Source of the DNA: Desulfonatronospira sp. | GTDB taxonomy: Bacteria > Desulfobacterota > Desulfovibrionia > Desulfovibrionales > Desulfonatronovibrionaceae | Direction of reading: 5' to 3' | Assembly (NCBI GenBank): GCA_003553695.1 | Contig: PWFB01000039.1 | Span: 1-34,472, forward strand | DNA length: 34,472 nt | Shown here: positions 18,088-26,620 of the stretch, piece after piece | Numbering within the stretch: position 1 is the stretch's first letter | Layout of the letters: the number at the start of each line of letters is the position of its first letter | The notes under the pieces: generated by a model | The model's input: only the letters and a program-made list of their open reading frames with translations | The model's database searches: none | What the model was told of the DNA's origin: nothing | Made by a program: the position numbers and the translations under genes

Positions 18088-19530
18088 ATGCCCCTGGAAC
18101 TCAGACAGCAGCTCAAATTATCACAACAGCTGGTGATGACTCCGCAGCTGCAACAGGCCATCAAACTGTTGCAGCTTTCCAGGGTGGAACTTTTGGAGGT
18201 GGTGCAGCAGGAACTAATGGAAAATCCCGTTCTGGAGGAAGTCCAGTACCAGGAGGATGAACAGGCAGTCCGTGATGTTCAGCAGGAAGCCGGCCGCAAA
18301 ACCAGCCTCAACAGCGAAGAACAGTCCATGATCAGAAATGCGGACTGGGAAAGTTATCTGGGCGAATTTTCCAGCAGTTCCAAGCAGTCGCTTCGTCATG
18401 AAAGGGAGACCCCGGAAGAGATGCAAAGCTTCGAGGCCAGACACTCTTCCAAGCCATCCCTGCAGGGACATCTCTTCTGGCAGTTGCAGCTGCAGGACTT
18501 TTCCGAAGAAGATATGGTTATCGGCGAAGAGATCATCGGAAATCTGGATTCCCGTGGCTATCTCCAGGCCTCTTCCCGGGAAATATCCCAATATACCGGT
18601 GCAGAACCGGAGCAGGTTGAAAGGGTATTAAAACGCATACAGCATTTCGATCCCATAGGCATCGCTTCCAGAAACATTCAGGAATGTCTTCTGGTACAGC
18701 TGGAGGCCTTGAACGAAGATGATCCTGTGCTCACGTCGCTGGTTAAGGAACATCTGGAAGACATTGAAAGAAACCGCATTGCCCCGCTTCTGAAAAAATT
18801 CAAGGTAAGCCGGGAGTACATGCAGGAATACCTCGAGGTCATAAGAAGCCTGGACCCCTTCCCCGGCTCCAGCTACGGCAGCGAGGATGTTGTTTACATC
18901 AGCCCGGATATTTATGTTTACAAATACGAGGACGACTTTATCATCCTTTTAAATGAAGACGGGTTGCCCAACCTGCAGCTCAGTTCCTTTTACACCGGCG
19001 AAAACCAGCTGGTCAAAGACAAGAAAAACAAACTGGAGAACGAATACATCCAGGAGAAAACCCGTTCAGCGGTATGGCTCCTGAAGAGCCTGCACCAGAG
19101 ACAGCGCACCCTGTACAAGGTTATGCAGAGCATTCTCAAGTTTCAAAGGGAATTTTTTGAGCACGGGGTAAGCCGGTTAAAACCTCTTATACTCAAGGAA
19201 GTGGCAGAAGACATTGAGATGCATGAGTCCACGGTGAGCAGAATCACCACCAGCAAATATGTATCTACTCCATATGGCATTTTTGAACTCAAATTTTTCT
19301 TCAACAGCGCCTTGAGTATGGACGGAGGCGGCCATGTGGGTTCCGAGAGCGTAAAGGCCGCCATCAAAAAAATGGTCCGCGAGGAGAACCCTGGAAAACC
19401 ACTCAGCGATGATGTCATAGCCGCCACTTTGAAAAAAAACCTGGATGTAAACATCGCCAGACGTACTGTGGCCAAGTACCGCATGGCCCTGAACATCCCA
19501 TCTTCATCAAAAAGAAAAAAGTTCTTCTGA
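18088..19530 (+). CDS. rpoN: RNA polymerase sigma-54 factor
   Basis: RpoN of 480 residues directs RNA polymerase to -24/-12 promoters and needs enhancer-binding ATPases. Region I is Gln/Leu-rich (LRQQLKLSQQLVMTPQLQQA) and ends in ELMENPVLEE. Next comes the core-binding region (about 115-300) and the DNA-binding C-terminus with a helix-turn-helix (MHESTVSRITTSKYV). The RpoN box ARRTVAKYR is at residues 457-465. It lies between lptB and hpf/ptsN, as in many proteobacteria. No clear -24/-12 site was seen in the window. Confidence 0.97.
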   Translation: MPLELRQQLKLSQQLVMTPQLQQAIKLLQLSRVELLEVVQQELMENPVLEEVQYQEDEQAVRDVQQEAGRKTSLNSEEQSMIRNADWESYLGEFSSSSKQSLRHERETPEEMQSFEARHSSKPSLQGHLFWQLQLQDFSEEDMVIGEEIIGNLDSRGYLQASSREISQYTGAEPEQVERVLKRIQHFDPIGIASRNIQECLLVQLEALNEDDPVLTSLVKEHLEDIERNRIAPLLKKFKVSREYMQEYLEVIRSLDPFPGSSYGSEDVVYISPDIYVYKYEDDFIILLNEDGLPNLQLSSFYTGENQLVKDKKNKLENEYIQEKTRSAVWLLKSLHQRQRTLYKVMQSILKFQREFFEHGVSRLKPLILKEVAEDIEMHESTVSRITTSKYVSTPYGIFELKFFFNSALSMDGGGHVGSESVKAAIKKMVREENPGKPLSDDVIAATLKKNLDVNIARRTVAKYRMALNIPSSSKRKKFF

Positions 19531-19564
19531 TTTCCAAGCTAGATACAAACCCAAGGAGGCCAGT

Positions 19565-20116
19565 ATGCACATCAAATTCAATTTCAAAAACTTTGAGCCC
19601 TCTGATCACCTGAAAAATTACGCCCGTGACCGTTTTGAGAAACTGTCCAAATATATTACCAATAATGACGACGCTTCGTTGCAGGTAAACATGGAAGTGG
19701 AAAAATTCAGGCACATAGCAGAATGTATTCTTACAGGGAAAGACCTGCATATTTCAGCCAACGAGGAAACCGAGGACATGTATTCCACCGTTGATCTCAG
19801 TCTGGACAAGCTTGAAGCACAACTAAAGAAACAAAGGGACAAGATCAAGGACAAGAAGAAAAAATCACGGGAAAAACAGCAGGTGCGCATGGACGTGGTC
19901 AGTTTCTCCCCGGCCGAGGAAGGACAGAGCAGGGAACCCCGAATTGTGGCCACGGATCATTACGAGCCTAAACCCATGCCCCTGGACGAGGCTGCCATGC
20001 AGCTGGAAACCCTGGGCTACGATTTTCTGGTCTTTCTTAACGCTGAAACCGAAAGGGTAAACGTGGTTTACCGCCGCAAGGACGGGGACTTCGGCTTTAT
20101 TGATCCAGGGGTATAA
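19565..20116 (+). CDS. hpf: Ribosome hibernation promoting factor, long form
   Basis: HPF of 183 residues inactivates ribosomes in stationary phase. The N-terminal S30AE domain (about 1-100) begins MHIKFNFKNFEPSDHLKNYA. A basic linker rich in Lys follows (KKQRDKIKDKKKKS). The C-terminal dimerisation domain (about 125-183) carries LDEAAMQLETLGYDFLVFLN and VVYRRKDGDFGFIDP. The extra domain makes it the long form, which forms 100S dimers without RMF. AAGGAGG precedes the ATG. Confidence 0.95.
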   Translation: MHIKFNFKNFEPSDHLKNYARDRFEKLSKYITNNDDASLQVNMEVEKFRHIAECILTGKDLHISANEETEDMYSTVDLSLDKLEAQLKKQRDKIKDKKKKSREKQQVRMDVVSFSPAEEGQSREPRIVATDHYEPKPMPLDEAAMQLETLGYDFLVFLNAETERVNVVYRRKDGDFGFIDPGV

Positions 20117-20151
20117 CCTGTAGTCTGGACAAATCATAACAGAGAGATACA

Positions 20152-20601
20152 ATGCATCTTGCGGATTTTTTAAGCCCGGACCAGATTATCGCCGGCCTGA
20201 CCTCCAGGACCAAAGCACAAGTCCTGGATGAACTGGCGGCCCCCCTGGTGGAAATGCACCATTTCCTGGACCGCAGTGAAGTCAGCAGTGTGCTCATCAG
20301 CAGGGAAAGCTTGGGAACCACAGGCATAGGTGACGGTGTGGCCATACCCCACGGAAAAATCGCCGACCTGGATCATATTCTTATCAGCGCAGGTCTCAGC
20401 CGGGAGGGTGTGGACTTTGCCGCCCTGGACCACAAACCTGTGCACATCTTTTTTCTGGTCCTGGCTCCCGAAAAAAGCGCCGGCAAGCATTTAAAGATCC
20501 TGGCTTTTATCTCCAGGCTGCTGCAGGATCCTGACTTCAAAAATTCCTTTATAAACGCCCAGTCCAGGGAAGAAATATGGAACCTCATCAACAGGGTTTA
20601 A
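20152..20601 (+). CDS. ptsN: PTS IIA-like nitrogen-regulatory protein PtsN
   Basis: EIIA-Ntr of 149 residues, a cytoplasmic phosphocarrier of the nitrogen PTS that regulates rather than transports. The phosphorylated residue is H67 in GIGDGVAIPHGK. A second His-containing segment (ALDHKPVHIFFLVLAP) matches the family. It is encoded between hpf and rapZ and overlaps rapZ by 25 bases. No ptsP or ptsO is present in the window, so the phosphate donor lies elsewhere. Confidence 0.95.
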   Translation: MHLADFLSPDQIIAGLTSRTKAQVLDELAAPLVEMHHFLDRSEVSSVLISRESLGTTGIGDGVAIPHGKIADLDHILISAGLSREGVDFAALDHKPVHIFFLVLAPEKSAGKHLKILAFISRLLQDPDFKNSFINAQSREEIWNLINRV

Positions 20602-21509
20602 TTCGGGACTTACCAGACAATGAAAAAGACCAGGCGGGCTGCTACCCGGTAATTATTGTCACCGGCCTGTCCGGGTCTGGAAAAAGCACCGCTCTGAACG
20701 TCTTTGAAGATCTGGGCTTTTTCTGCGTTGACGGGCTGCCGGTGAGCCTGGCCCCGACCATAATGGAGCTTTTTTCCAGGGAAAACCCCAAAAACTTCCG
20801 GGGACTGGCTCTGGGTATGGACCTGCGTCAGAGCAGCTTTGCCAGTGAGTGGTCCAGAGCACGGGAGCAGATATCCCGCAGCAGGACCTGTCTGCAGATA
20901 ATCTACCTCGAAGCCGCATCGGAGGTTCTGGTGCGCCGTTATGCTGAAACCAGACGCCCGCACCCTCTGGAGGGCCAAGGCATCGGCCTGGAACAGGCTC
21001 TGGACAAGGAAAAAAAACTGTTGGAACCACTGCGCAACGATGCGCACCTGGTGGTAGACACATCGCATTTCACCATCCACGATCTACGCCGGACACTCAA
21101 GGAAAAGTGGGTATGCCTGGACCAGGTTTTTTCAGGTATCCGGGTACATATAATTTCTTTCGGATTCAAATACGGCATGCCTTCCGAAGCCGACATGGTC
21201 CAGGATCTACGTTTTCTGCCAAACCCGTTTTTTAAACCGGAGCTCAAAAATCTTTCAGGCAGTGACCAGGCCATTTCAGAATATGTCCTGGGCCAGGATC
21301 CTGGGTCTTCCTATCTGGAGAAATACAAGGACTTCCTTGGCTTTATCCTGCCTCTGTTTCAAAAGGAGGGGCGCTACAGGCTGACTATGGCTTTCGGTTG
21401 CACCGGGGGCAGGCACCGTTCCGTGGCAGTGGCCGAAAACATGGCGGAATTTTTGAAAGAAAGCGGTTACCTGATATCTGTGGAACACCGCCATCTTCAA
21501 CTGGGTTGA
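20577..21509 (+). CDS. rapZ: RNase adapter/nucleotide-binding protein RapZ
   Basis: RapZ/YvcJ-family protein of 310 residues. It has a P-loop GLSGSGKST (30-38) and the conserved C-terminal domain with SFGFKYGMPSEADMVQDLRFLPNP and IAFGCTGGRHRSV-like residues (AFGCTGGRHRSVAVAE). In enterobacteria RapZ controls glucosamine-6-phosphate synthase mRNA through RNase E; the role here is not known. It overlaps the end of ptsN by 25 bases and is followed by the PTS IIA gene after 125 bases. Confidence 0.95.
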   Translation: MEPHQQGLIRDLPDNEKDQAGCYPVIIVTGLSGSGKSTALNVFEDLGFFCVDGLPVSLAPTIMELFSRENPKNFRGLALGMDLRQSSFASEWSRAREQISRSRTCLQIIYLEAASEVLVRRYAETRRPHPLEGQGIGLEQALDKEKKLLEPLRNDAHLVVDTSHFTIHDLRRTLKEKWVCLDQVFSGIRVHIISFGFKYGMPSEADMVQDLRFLPNPFFKPELKNLSGSDQAISEYVLGQDPGSSYLEKYKDFLGFILPLFQKEGRYRLTMAFGCTGGRHRSVAVAENMAEFLKESGYLISVEHRHLQLG

Positions 21510-21634
21510 TTGCCTGCAGCAGACAGGTTATCATTCTCTCATAACTCCAGCCCTGCGACATGGAGGGGGCGGGGAGGTTGTCAACCAGCTTTGAATTAAC
21601 CCCTTTTCAAGCTCAAATATGCAGTCAGAACATT

Positions 21635-22060
21635 ATGATAGGAATAATATTAGTCACTCACGGTGATTTCGGGTCCGGTCTTCTACAGGCGGCTCAGACC
21701 ATGGTGGGAAACGGCGGCAATTGCTGCGCCATCGGCGTGGATGTGTCCAAGCCTATGCAGGAGATTATTGACCAGCTGAAGAAAAAGGTTAAGGAAATGG
21801 ATACCGGCAGGGGGGTGGTTGTACTTACGGACATGTTCGGGGGAACTCCCACAAATATCAGCCTGTCTTTGTTAAATCACGGTCATATAGAGGTCATCAC
21901 CGGGGTAAATCTGCCCATGCTTTTAAAGGCCATGTCCACCAGAAACCAGGAACTGGAAGACATGGCCCAGGAAATCAAAGCTGCCGGAAAACAGGGAATC
22001 CTGGTGGCCGGAGACGTACTCAAGAGACAGGTGACAACTCCCGGTAAAAAGGCTGAATAA
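21635..22060 (+). CDS. PTS mannose-family EIIA component
   Basis: Mannose-type EIIA of 141 residues that accepts phosphate from HPr and passes it to EIIB. The phosphorylated residue is H9 in IILVTHGDFGSGLL. The downstream motif VVLTDMFGGTPTN is typical of the family. The frame is open upstream to 21560, but ATG 21635 gives the normal N-terminus; there is no strong ribosome binding site. It is the first of three PTS genes (IIA, IIB, IIC) after rapZ. Substrate cannot be told from the sequence. Confidence 0.93.
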   Translation: MIGIILVTHGDFGSGLLQAAQTMVGNGGNCCAIGVDVSKPMQEIIDQLKKKVKEMDTGRGVVVLTDMFGGTPTNISLSLLNHGHIEVITGVNLPMLLKAMSTRNQELEDMAQEIKAAGKQGILVAGDVLKRQVTTPGKKAE

Positions 22061-22064
22061 GCTT

Positions 22065-22529
22065 ATGTTCTGGGTACGCATAGACAATCGCCTGGTGCAC
22101 GGGCAGGTCATCGAGACCTGGCTGCCTTACGCCGGCTCCAGGACACTTCTGGTGATCAACGACGAACTCGCTGCAGACCCTGTGCGTCAGGAAATAATGG
22201 GGCTTGCAGTTCCCAGCCACATCGACATACTTTTTACCTCCATCCAGGAAAGTCCCAATGTTCTGCAATCCACTTTCAAGGACAGGCTTTCCTCGGTTTT
22301 CATACTTTTTGACAGCTGCCTGGACGCCAGGAAGGCCTTTGAGCAGGGACTGAACTTCAACTGGCTGAACATCGGCAACATTCATTACGGGCCGGGCAAA
22401 AAACAGGTCTGCGCACACGTTGCCCTGAGTCAGGACGACAGCCACTGCCTGGAGTATTTTTCCAGGCAGGGGGTAAGGCTGGATTTCAGGTGCGTTCCCC
22501 ACAAAAGCGTTCAGGTGGACTCATGGTAG
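22065..22529 (+). CDS. PTS mannose/fructose/sorbose-family EIIB component
   Basis: EIIB of 154 residues. The phosphorylated residue is H12 in WVRIDNRLVHGQVIETW, the family hallmark RIDxRLxHGQV. Other family segments are LLVINDELAADPVRQ and LNIGNIHYGPGK. It starts four bases after the EIIA stop and overlaps the start of EIIC by seven bases. It should relay phosphate from EIIA to a sugar taken up through IIC and IID, if a IID exists elsewhere. Confidence 0.93.
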   Translation: MFWVRIDNRLVHGQVIETWLPYAGSRTLLVINDELAADPVRQEIMGLAVPSHIDILFTSIQESPNVLQSTFKDRLSSVFILFDSCLDARKAFEQGLNFNWLNIGNIHYGPGKKQVCAHVALSQDDSHCLEYFSRQGVRLDFRCVPHKSVQVDSW

Positions 22530-23232
22530 CCCTGGAAGAATTGAGTATTCTAAGCACTGTCCTGCTGGGGGGTTTTTTTTTGCCTTATTTTCCCTGTTTC
22601 GCTTTGCTTTATCCATAGGTCTACTGGAACGCCCCCTGGTGGTGGGATTTCTCCTGGCCCTCATTACGGGTGAAGTCTTTACTGCTTTGCTCATCGCCGT
22701 ATTTTTTGAACTGCTGTGGCTGGATTTAATTCCTGCAGGCACCTTCATCCCCCCCAACTCCATCTTCTGTGTTACCAGTACTGTTATACTCTGCGCCCAC
22801 TTTCAGCTGGAGCACACCGGAATGATATTGCTGCTCATGCTCTTAAGCATTCCAGGAGCCTATATCCTTTCGCGCATCGAAGGCTGGTACAGGATCCGGC
22901 AGAACAAAAAATATAATCTGATCCTGCGCCAGAGCAGGGACAGATTCAGCATATACAGTCCGGGAAAAATGATTCTGCAGTCCCTGGCCGGCTCCTTCGG
23001 GGTGAACCTTGTTTCAGCCTGCCTGGGCATCTATCTCCTGGCTGTTGTTTATCCCCATTTAAGCGGTGTCTTTCAGTTCCAGAGGGAACTTGACTGGTCT
23101 GTAATTTTAATAGCTGCCAGCTTCAGCGCCCTGGCCGGCCTAAGAGTCAAAAAAGCCAATATCTCTTTAATCACGGGCATGATCCTGGTAAGCGCCGCCC
23201 TGGCCTGGATGCAATGGCCTATAGAGGTCTAA
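22523..23232 (+). CDS. PTS mannose-family EIIC component, split by a frameshift at a G6T9 tract
   Basis: The ATG at 22523, preceded by AGGTGG, opens a frame encoding MVALEELSILSTVLLGGFF, the expected EIIC N-terminus, but that frame stops at 22618. The rest of EIIC is in the -1 frame: FALFSLFRFALSIGLLERPLVVGFLLALITGE continuing to 23232, with membrane segments and the LLWLDLIPAGTFIPP region typical of EIIC. The switch falls at GGGGGGTTTTTTTTT (22567-22581). Joined, the product is about 237 residues, normal for the family. It may be a programmed -1 frameshift (in-frame T-TTT-TTT), transcriptional slippage, phase variation, a real mutation or a sequencing error. Without the shift only a start at GTG 22639 remains, lacking the first membrane segment. 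Confidence 0.8.
22567..22581 (+). other. G6T9 homopolymer tract with slippery heptamer in EIIC
   Basis: Six G followed by nine T. Relative to the ATG at 22523 the codons are GGG GGT TTT TTT TTG, so T-TTT-TTT is a classic -1 slippery heptamer, and the nine-T run could also let RNA polymerase slip. Slipping by -1 restores the downstream EIIC frame. Confidence 0.8.
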
Positions 23233-23534
23233 GCCTCCCCGGCGCCCAGAAACTGCTCCACAGGTAAAACCGCTGCCCGCAGATGGCGGTGCGCTCCTTT
23301 GCGCATGCGGAAATCCTGCAGCCTGTCCATCAGTCCCTGCACAAGATCGTCTTTTACCAGGACCTGGCAGACGGTCACGCTGCCGGGAAAGACCTGGCTG
23401 CCGAAATGCTTGCCGTCCTGATCCCTGCCGTCCACCATGGGATACCTGGCGTAATCCTCAACCCCTGAATCATCCAGGATACGCTCCACGTGATCCACGT
23501 ATTCGAAACGAAAGGTAATGTGTACCAGTTTCAT
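23229..23534 (-). CDS. Small PII/CutA-like protein linked to the RND pump
   Basis: This 101-residue protein has a beta-alpha-beta-beta-alpha-beta pattern like PII/CutA ferredoxin-fold proteins: a strand KLVHITF, a helix EYVDHVERILDDSGV, a flexible loop with a GRDQDGKHFGSQVFPG segment, a strand SVTVCQVLV, and a helix DDLVQGLMDRLQDFRM. It starts two bases after the RND pump stop, so it belongs to the efflux operon, and ends with a four-base overlap with the convergent PTS gene. A regulatory or ligand-sensing role for the pump is a guess. Fold assignment is by eye. Confidence 0.7.
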   Translation of the reverse strand: MKLVHITFRFEYVDHVERILDDSGVEDYARYPMVDGRDQDGKHFGSQVFPGSVTVCQVLVKDDLVQGLMDRLQDFRMRKGAHRHLRAAVLPVEQFLGAGEA

Positions 23535-23536
23535 AT

Positions 23537-26500
23537 TCAGCCTTTTGCCGCTTTGGGTGCTTTACCAAAGAGTCTGAGGATATAGTTCTGCAGCTGATCA
23601 TACAGAGTATAAACCACCGGAATGACTATAAGGGTCAGGGCTGTGGAGGTGAAAAGACCCGCAGCCACGGCAACGCCCAGGGGGGTCCTGGCTTCACCTC
23701 CGGCCCCGTAGCCCAGGGCTATGGGAGTGATACCCAGAATGGTGGATATGGCGGTCATGACCACCGGCCGAAACCTCTCCCGGGCCGCTTCCTGGGCCGC
23801 CTGCACCGACGGTCTTCCCCTGGCCACCAGGACATTGGTATAATCCACCAGCAAAATGGCGTTCTTGGTCACCAGCCCCATAAGCATGATCAGGCCTATA
23901 AAGGCGTATACGCTGAAGTTAAGGTTCAGAAGCCACAAAATGCCGAAAGCGCCCACAGTGGCCAGAGGCAGAGCGGTCATGATGCTTAAGGGGTAGATAA
24001 ACGACTCGAACTGGGCTGATAGAACCAGATATATAAAAATGACCGCAAAGACCAGGGCCAGGGCCAGATAATAAAACGACTCCTCAAACACCTCGGACAT
24101 CCCGGCCATGCGATAGTCGGTGCCTGCCGGGAGCTCAGCCTCCAGGTATCTCTCCAGCTCGTCCACGGCATCGCCCAGGGCCACCCCCGGCGGGGTGGAT
24201 GCAGTAATCGAAGCCGAGCGTACACGGTCAAAACGGTGAATCTCGCTTGGACCTATGGTTTCCTGGATATGCACCAGGTTGTCCAGGGAAACCAGTTCGT
24301 CTCTCTGGTTGCGCAGGTAGACATGGCGCAGGGCATCCGGAGTGGTCTGTCCACGATCCATGATCTCAGTAATGACATCGTACCTGCGGGCATCCCGGTC
24401 CACGTAAGAGATGTCCACCTCTCCAAAGAGGTAGCGCAGGGACTGGGAGATGGCTGTAGCCGAAATCCACATCTCCGCCGCCTTTTCCCGGTCAATACTG
24501 ATGTCCACCTGGGGACTGTCCAGCTCCAGATTGGAGCGCACCCCAACGTAGTACTCCGGACGGGACTCCATCCAGTCCACCACCTGCTCCTGCAAAATAT
24601 CCAGTTCCTGCAGATCAGGGTTCTGCAGGACCACTTCCACCGGGTCACCACCTACTCCTCCAGGAGTAACGTCCACGGCAAAGGCCCGTCCGTCAGGAAT
24701 TTGAGCCAGTCTTTGCCGGTACTGCTGCATAATCTGGCTCTGGTGCATGTCCCGCTCATCCCTGGGTACCAGGGTGACAAAGGCTATGCCCTCGTTGGGA
24801 TGGCCCGGACCTCCCCCTCTGCTTAGACCGATCCCCATAAACATATGGCTGACATTGGGGTCCTGGATCAGCATGTCTTCAATTTTAGCGGCAAACGCAT
24901 CCGTTTCCGACAAAGTGGCCCCCTGGGGAGTCTCAAAGACTACCATCATCCGGGAGCGGTCCTCGTCCGGGGCAAACTCCTTGGGAACATTCATATAGGC
25001 CATGATGCCTGCGCCAAAGGCCAGCAAGGCAATAACCACCACCAGGGCCCGTCTTTTGAAGGCCTTGGCCAGAATCCAGGCATAGATGGCTTCCACATGG
25101 TTCAGATGCCTTTCAGACATCTGGAAAAACCAGCTCTTGCGCTCCTTGTACTTCAAAATCCTGGAACAGAGCATGGGGGTCAGGGTCAGGGCCACAAAAG
25201 TGGAGGCAAACACCGTCACAGCGACCGTAAGGCCGAATTCATAAAAAAAGCGTCCGATTATACCTCCGGTAAAGGCCACGGGGATAAACACCGCTCCCAG
25301 GGACAAGGAATTGGCAATGGCAGGAAAGGCCATCTCCGTGGTGCCTACCCGGGCCGCCGGCAGGGGATCGGCCCCATGTTCCATGTGCCTGAAGTTGCGC
25401 TCCAGGATGACAATGGCGTCATCCACCACTATGCCTATCACCAGGATAAAGGCCAGCATGGTCAGGACGTTGATGCTGAAGCCCAGGACATTTATGGCTG
25501 CCAGACCCATAAGCAGCGAGGTGGGAATAGCCAGGGCCACGATCACAGTGCCTCGGGCGCTGCGTAGAAAAAACAGAACCACGAAGACCACCATTGTAGC
25601 GGCTATAAAAATAGTGGTCTGCAGGTCCCGGATATTTTCCTCGATGTATTCCGAGGCATCCATGGCCTCCTGATACTCAAGGCCTGGAGGAAAATTCTCC
25701 GCAGACCGGCGCATGCTTTCCCGGGCCGCTTCAGCCATCTCCACTGTATTGGCCCCGGTCTGACGCACCAGCCCCAGACCCACCGTGGGTTCGCCATTAA
25801 AACGGGCAAGACGTCTGTAGGACTCCACCCCGTCCACGGCCTCGCCCACGTCGGACAGTCGCACCGGAGAACCGTCCCTATGGGCTATGACTAAGTCATT
25901 GAAAGGCTCGGCCTCGGAAAAGCGGGCCCTGGTACGGATGGTGAATTCCCTGGTCATTCCCTCGATGCGGCCCGAAGGTATGTCCACGTTCTCCATCTGT
26001 ACCGTGTCCACCACGTCCTGGATAGTCAGCCGGTGCGCGGCCAGCATTTCGGGGTCAATTTTCACCCTGACTGCGTAGTCCCTGGACCCGCCCACAATGA
26101 CCCGGCCAACCCCGCGCAGGGTCTCCATTCTAGGCTTTAAAACGTCCTCTGCGTACTGGGACATGCTCATCTCGTCCCAGCGCTCGTCACCCTGCAGGGT
26201 AAACCACATGATAGGACCGGCGTCCATATCCAGCTTGCGCACCACCGGGGCTTCGGCATCATCAGGCAGTTGCCGCCTGGCCCGCTCTACTGCATCGCGC
26301 ACATCCTGAGCGGCCAGGTCCTGGTCCCGCCAGAGCTCGAACTCGGCTGTGACTGTGGCTGATTCCTGCTCAGCCGTGGATACCAGTTCCTTGAGCCCTT
26401 CAATGGTGCTCAGTTCCGCCTCCAGGGGTTCCACCACCTCCTGCTCCAGGATTTCCGGGGCTGCTCCAGGCAGAACCACCAGCACGCTGACCACGGGGAA

Positions 26501-26620
26501 TTCAACGTCCGGGTTTTCCTGCACCGGCATCTGGGTAAACCCGTAAACACCGAAAATACCCATAACCAGGAAAAAAACGATGGTAAGTGCTGGACGGCGG
26601 ATACACAGATTCCAGATCAC
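23537..26620 (-). CDS. RND-family efflux transporter permease
   Basis: AcrB-type inner-membrane proton antiporter of 1027 residues, with 12 expected membrane segments and two large periplasmic loops. Segment 4 contains the proton-relay pair D400-D401 in LVIGIVVDDAIVILER. The conserved TPMLCS, GATLSETD and LMGLVTKNAILLVD regions are present. The GTG start (26620-26618) directly follows the MFP stop and has GGAGG seven bases upstream. It resembles the HAE/MdtBC-like group rather than the metal-exporting CusA group, but the substrate cannot be read. No outer-membrane channel gene is present in the window. Confidence 0.95.
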   Translation of the reverse strand: MIWNLCIRRPALTIVFFLVMGIFGVYGFTQMPVQENPDVEFPVVSVLVVLPGAAPEILEQEVVEPLEAELSTIEGLKELVSTAEQESATVTAEFELWRDQDLAAQDVRDAVERARRQLPDDAEAPVVRKLDMDAGPIMWFTLQGDERWDEMSMSQYAEDVLKPRMETLRGVGRVIVGGSRDYAVRVKIDPEMLAAHRLTIQDVVDTVQMENVDIPSGRIEGMTREFTIRTRARFSEAEPFNDLVIAHRDGSPVRLSDVGEAVDGVESYRRLARFNGEPTVGLGLVRQTGANTVEMAEAARESMRRSAENFPPGLEYQEAMDASEYIEENIRDLQTTIFIAATMVVFVVLFFLRSARGTVIVALAIPTSLLMGLAAINVLGFSINVLTMLAFILVIGIVVDDAIVILERNFRHMEHGADPLPAARVGTTEMAFPAIANSLSLGAVFIPVAFTGGIIGRFFYEFGLTVAVTVFASTFVALTLTPMLCSRILKYKERKSWFFQMSERHLNHVEAIYAWILAKAFKRRALVVVIALLAFGAGIMAYMNVPKEFAPDEDRSRMMVVFETPQGATLSETDAFAAKIEDMLIQDPNVSHMFMGIGLSRGGGPGHPNEGIAFVTLVPRDERDMHQSQIMQQYRQRLAQIPDGRAFAVDVTPGGVGGDPVEVVLQNPDLQELDILQEQVVDWMESRPEYYVGVRSNLELDSPQVDISIDREKAAEMWISATAISQSLRYLFGEVDISYVDRDARRYDVITEIMDRGQTTPDALRHVYLRNQRDELVSLDNLVHIQETIGPSEIHRFDRVRSASITASTPPGVALGDAVDELERYLEAELPAGTDYRMAGMSEVFEESFYYLALALVFAVIFIYLVLSAQFESFIYPLSIMTALPLATVGAFGILWLLNLNFSVYAFIGLIMLMGLVTKNAILLVDYTNVLVARGRPSVQAAQEAARERFRPVVMTAISTILGITPIALGYGAGGEARTPLGVAVAAGLFTSTALTLIVIPVVYTLYDQLQNYILRLFGKAPKAAKG

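Noticed and set aside
22639..23232. EIIC as a simple gene starting at GTG 22639
   Set aside because: This would drop the first membrane segment and the conserved N-terminus that is encoded just upstream in the other frame after a good ribosome binding site.
24845..25567. 240-codon open frame on the plus strand inside the RND pump gene
   Set aside because: Antisense shadow of a clear RND permease; the product is low-complexity, rich in His, Gly and Gln.
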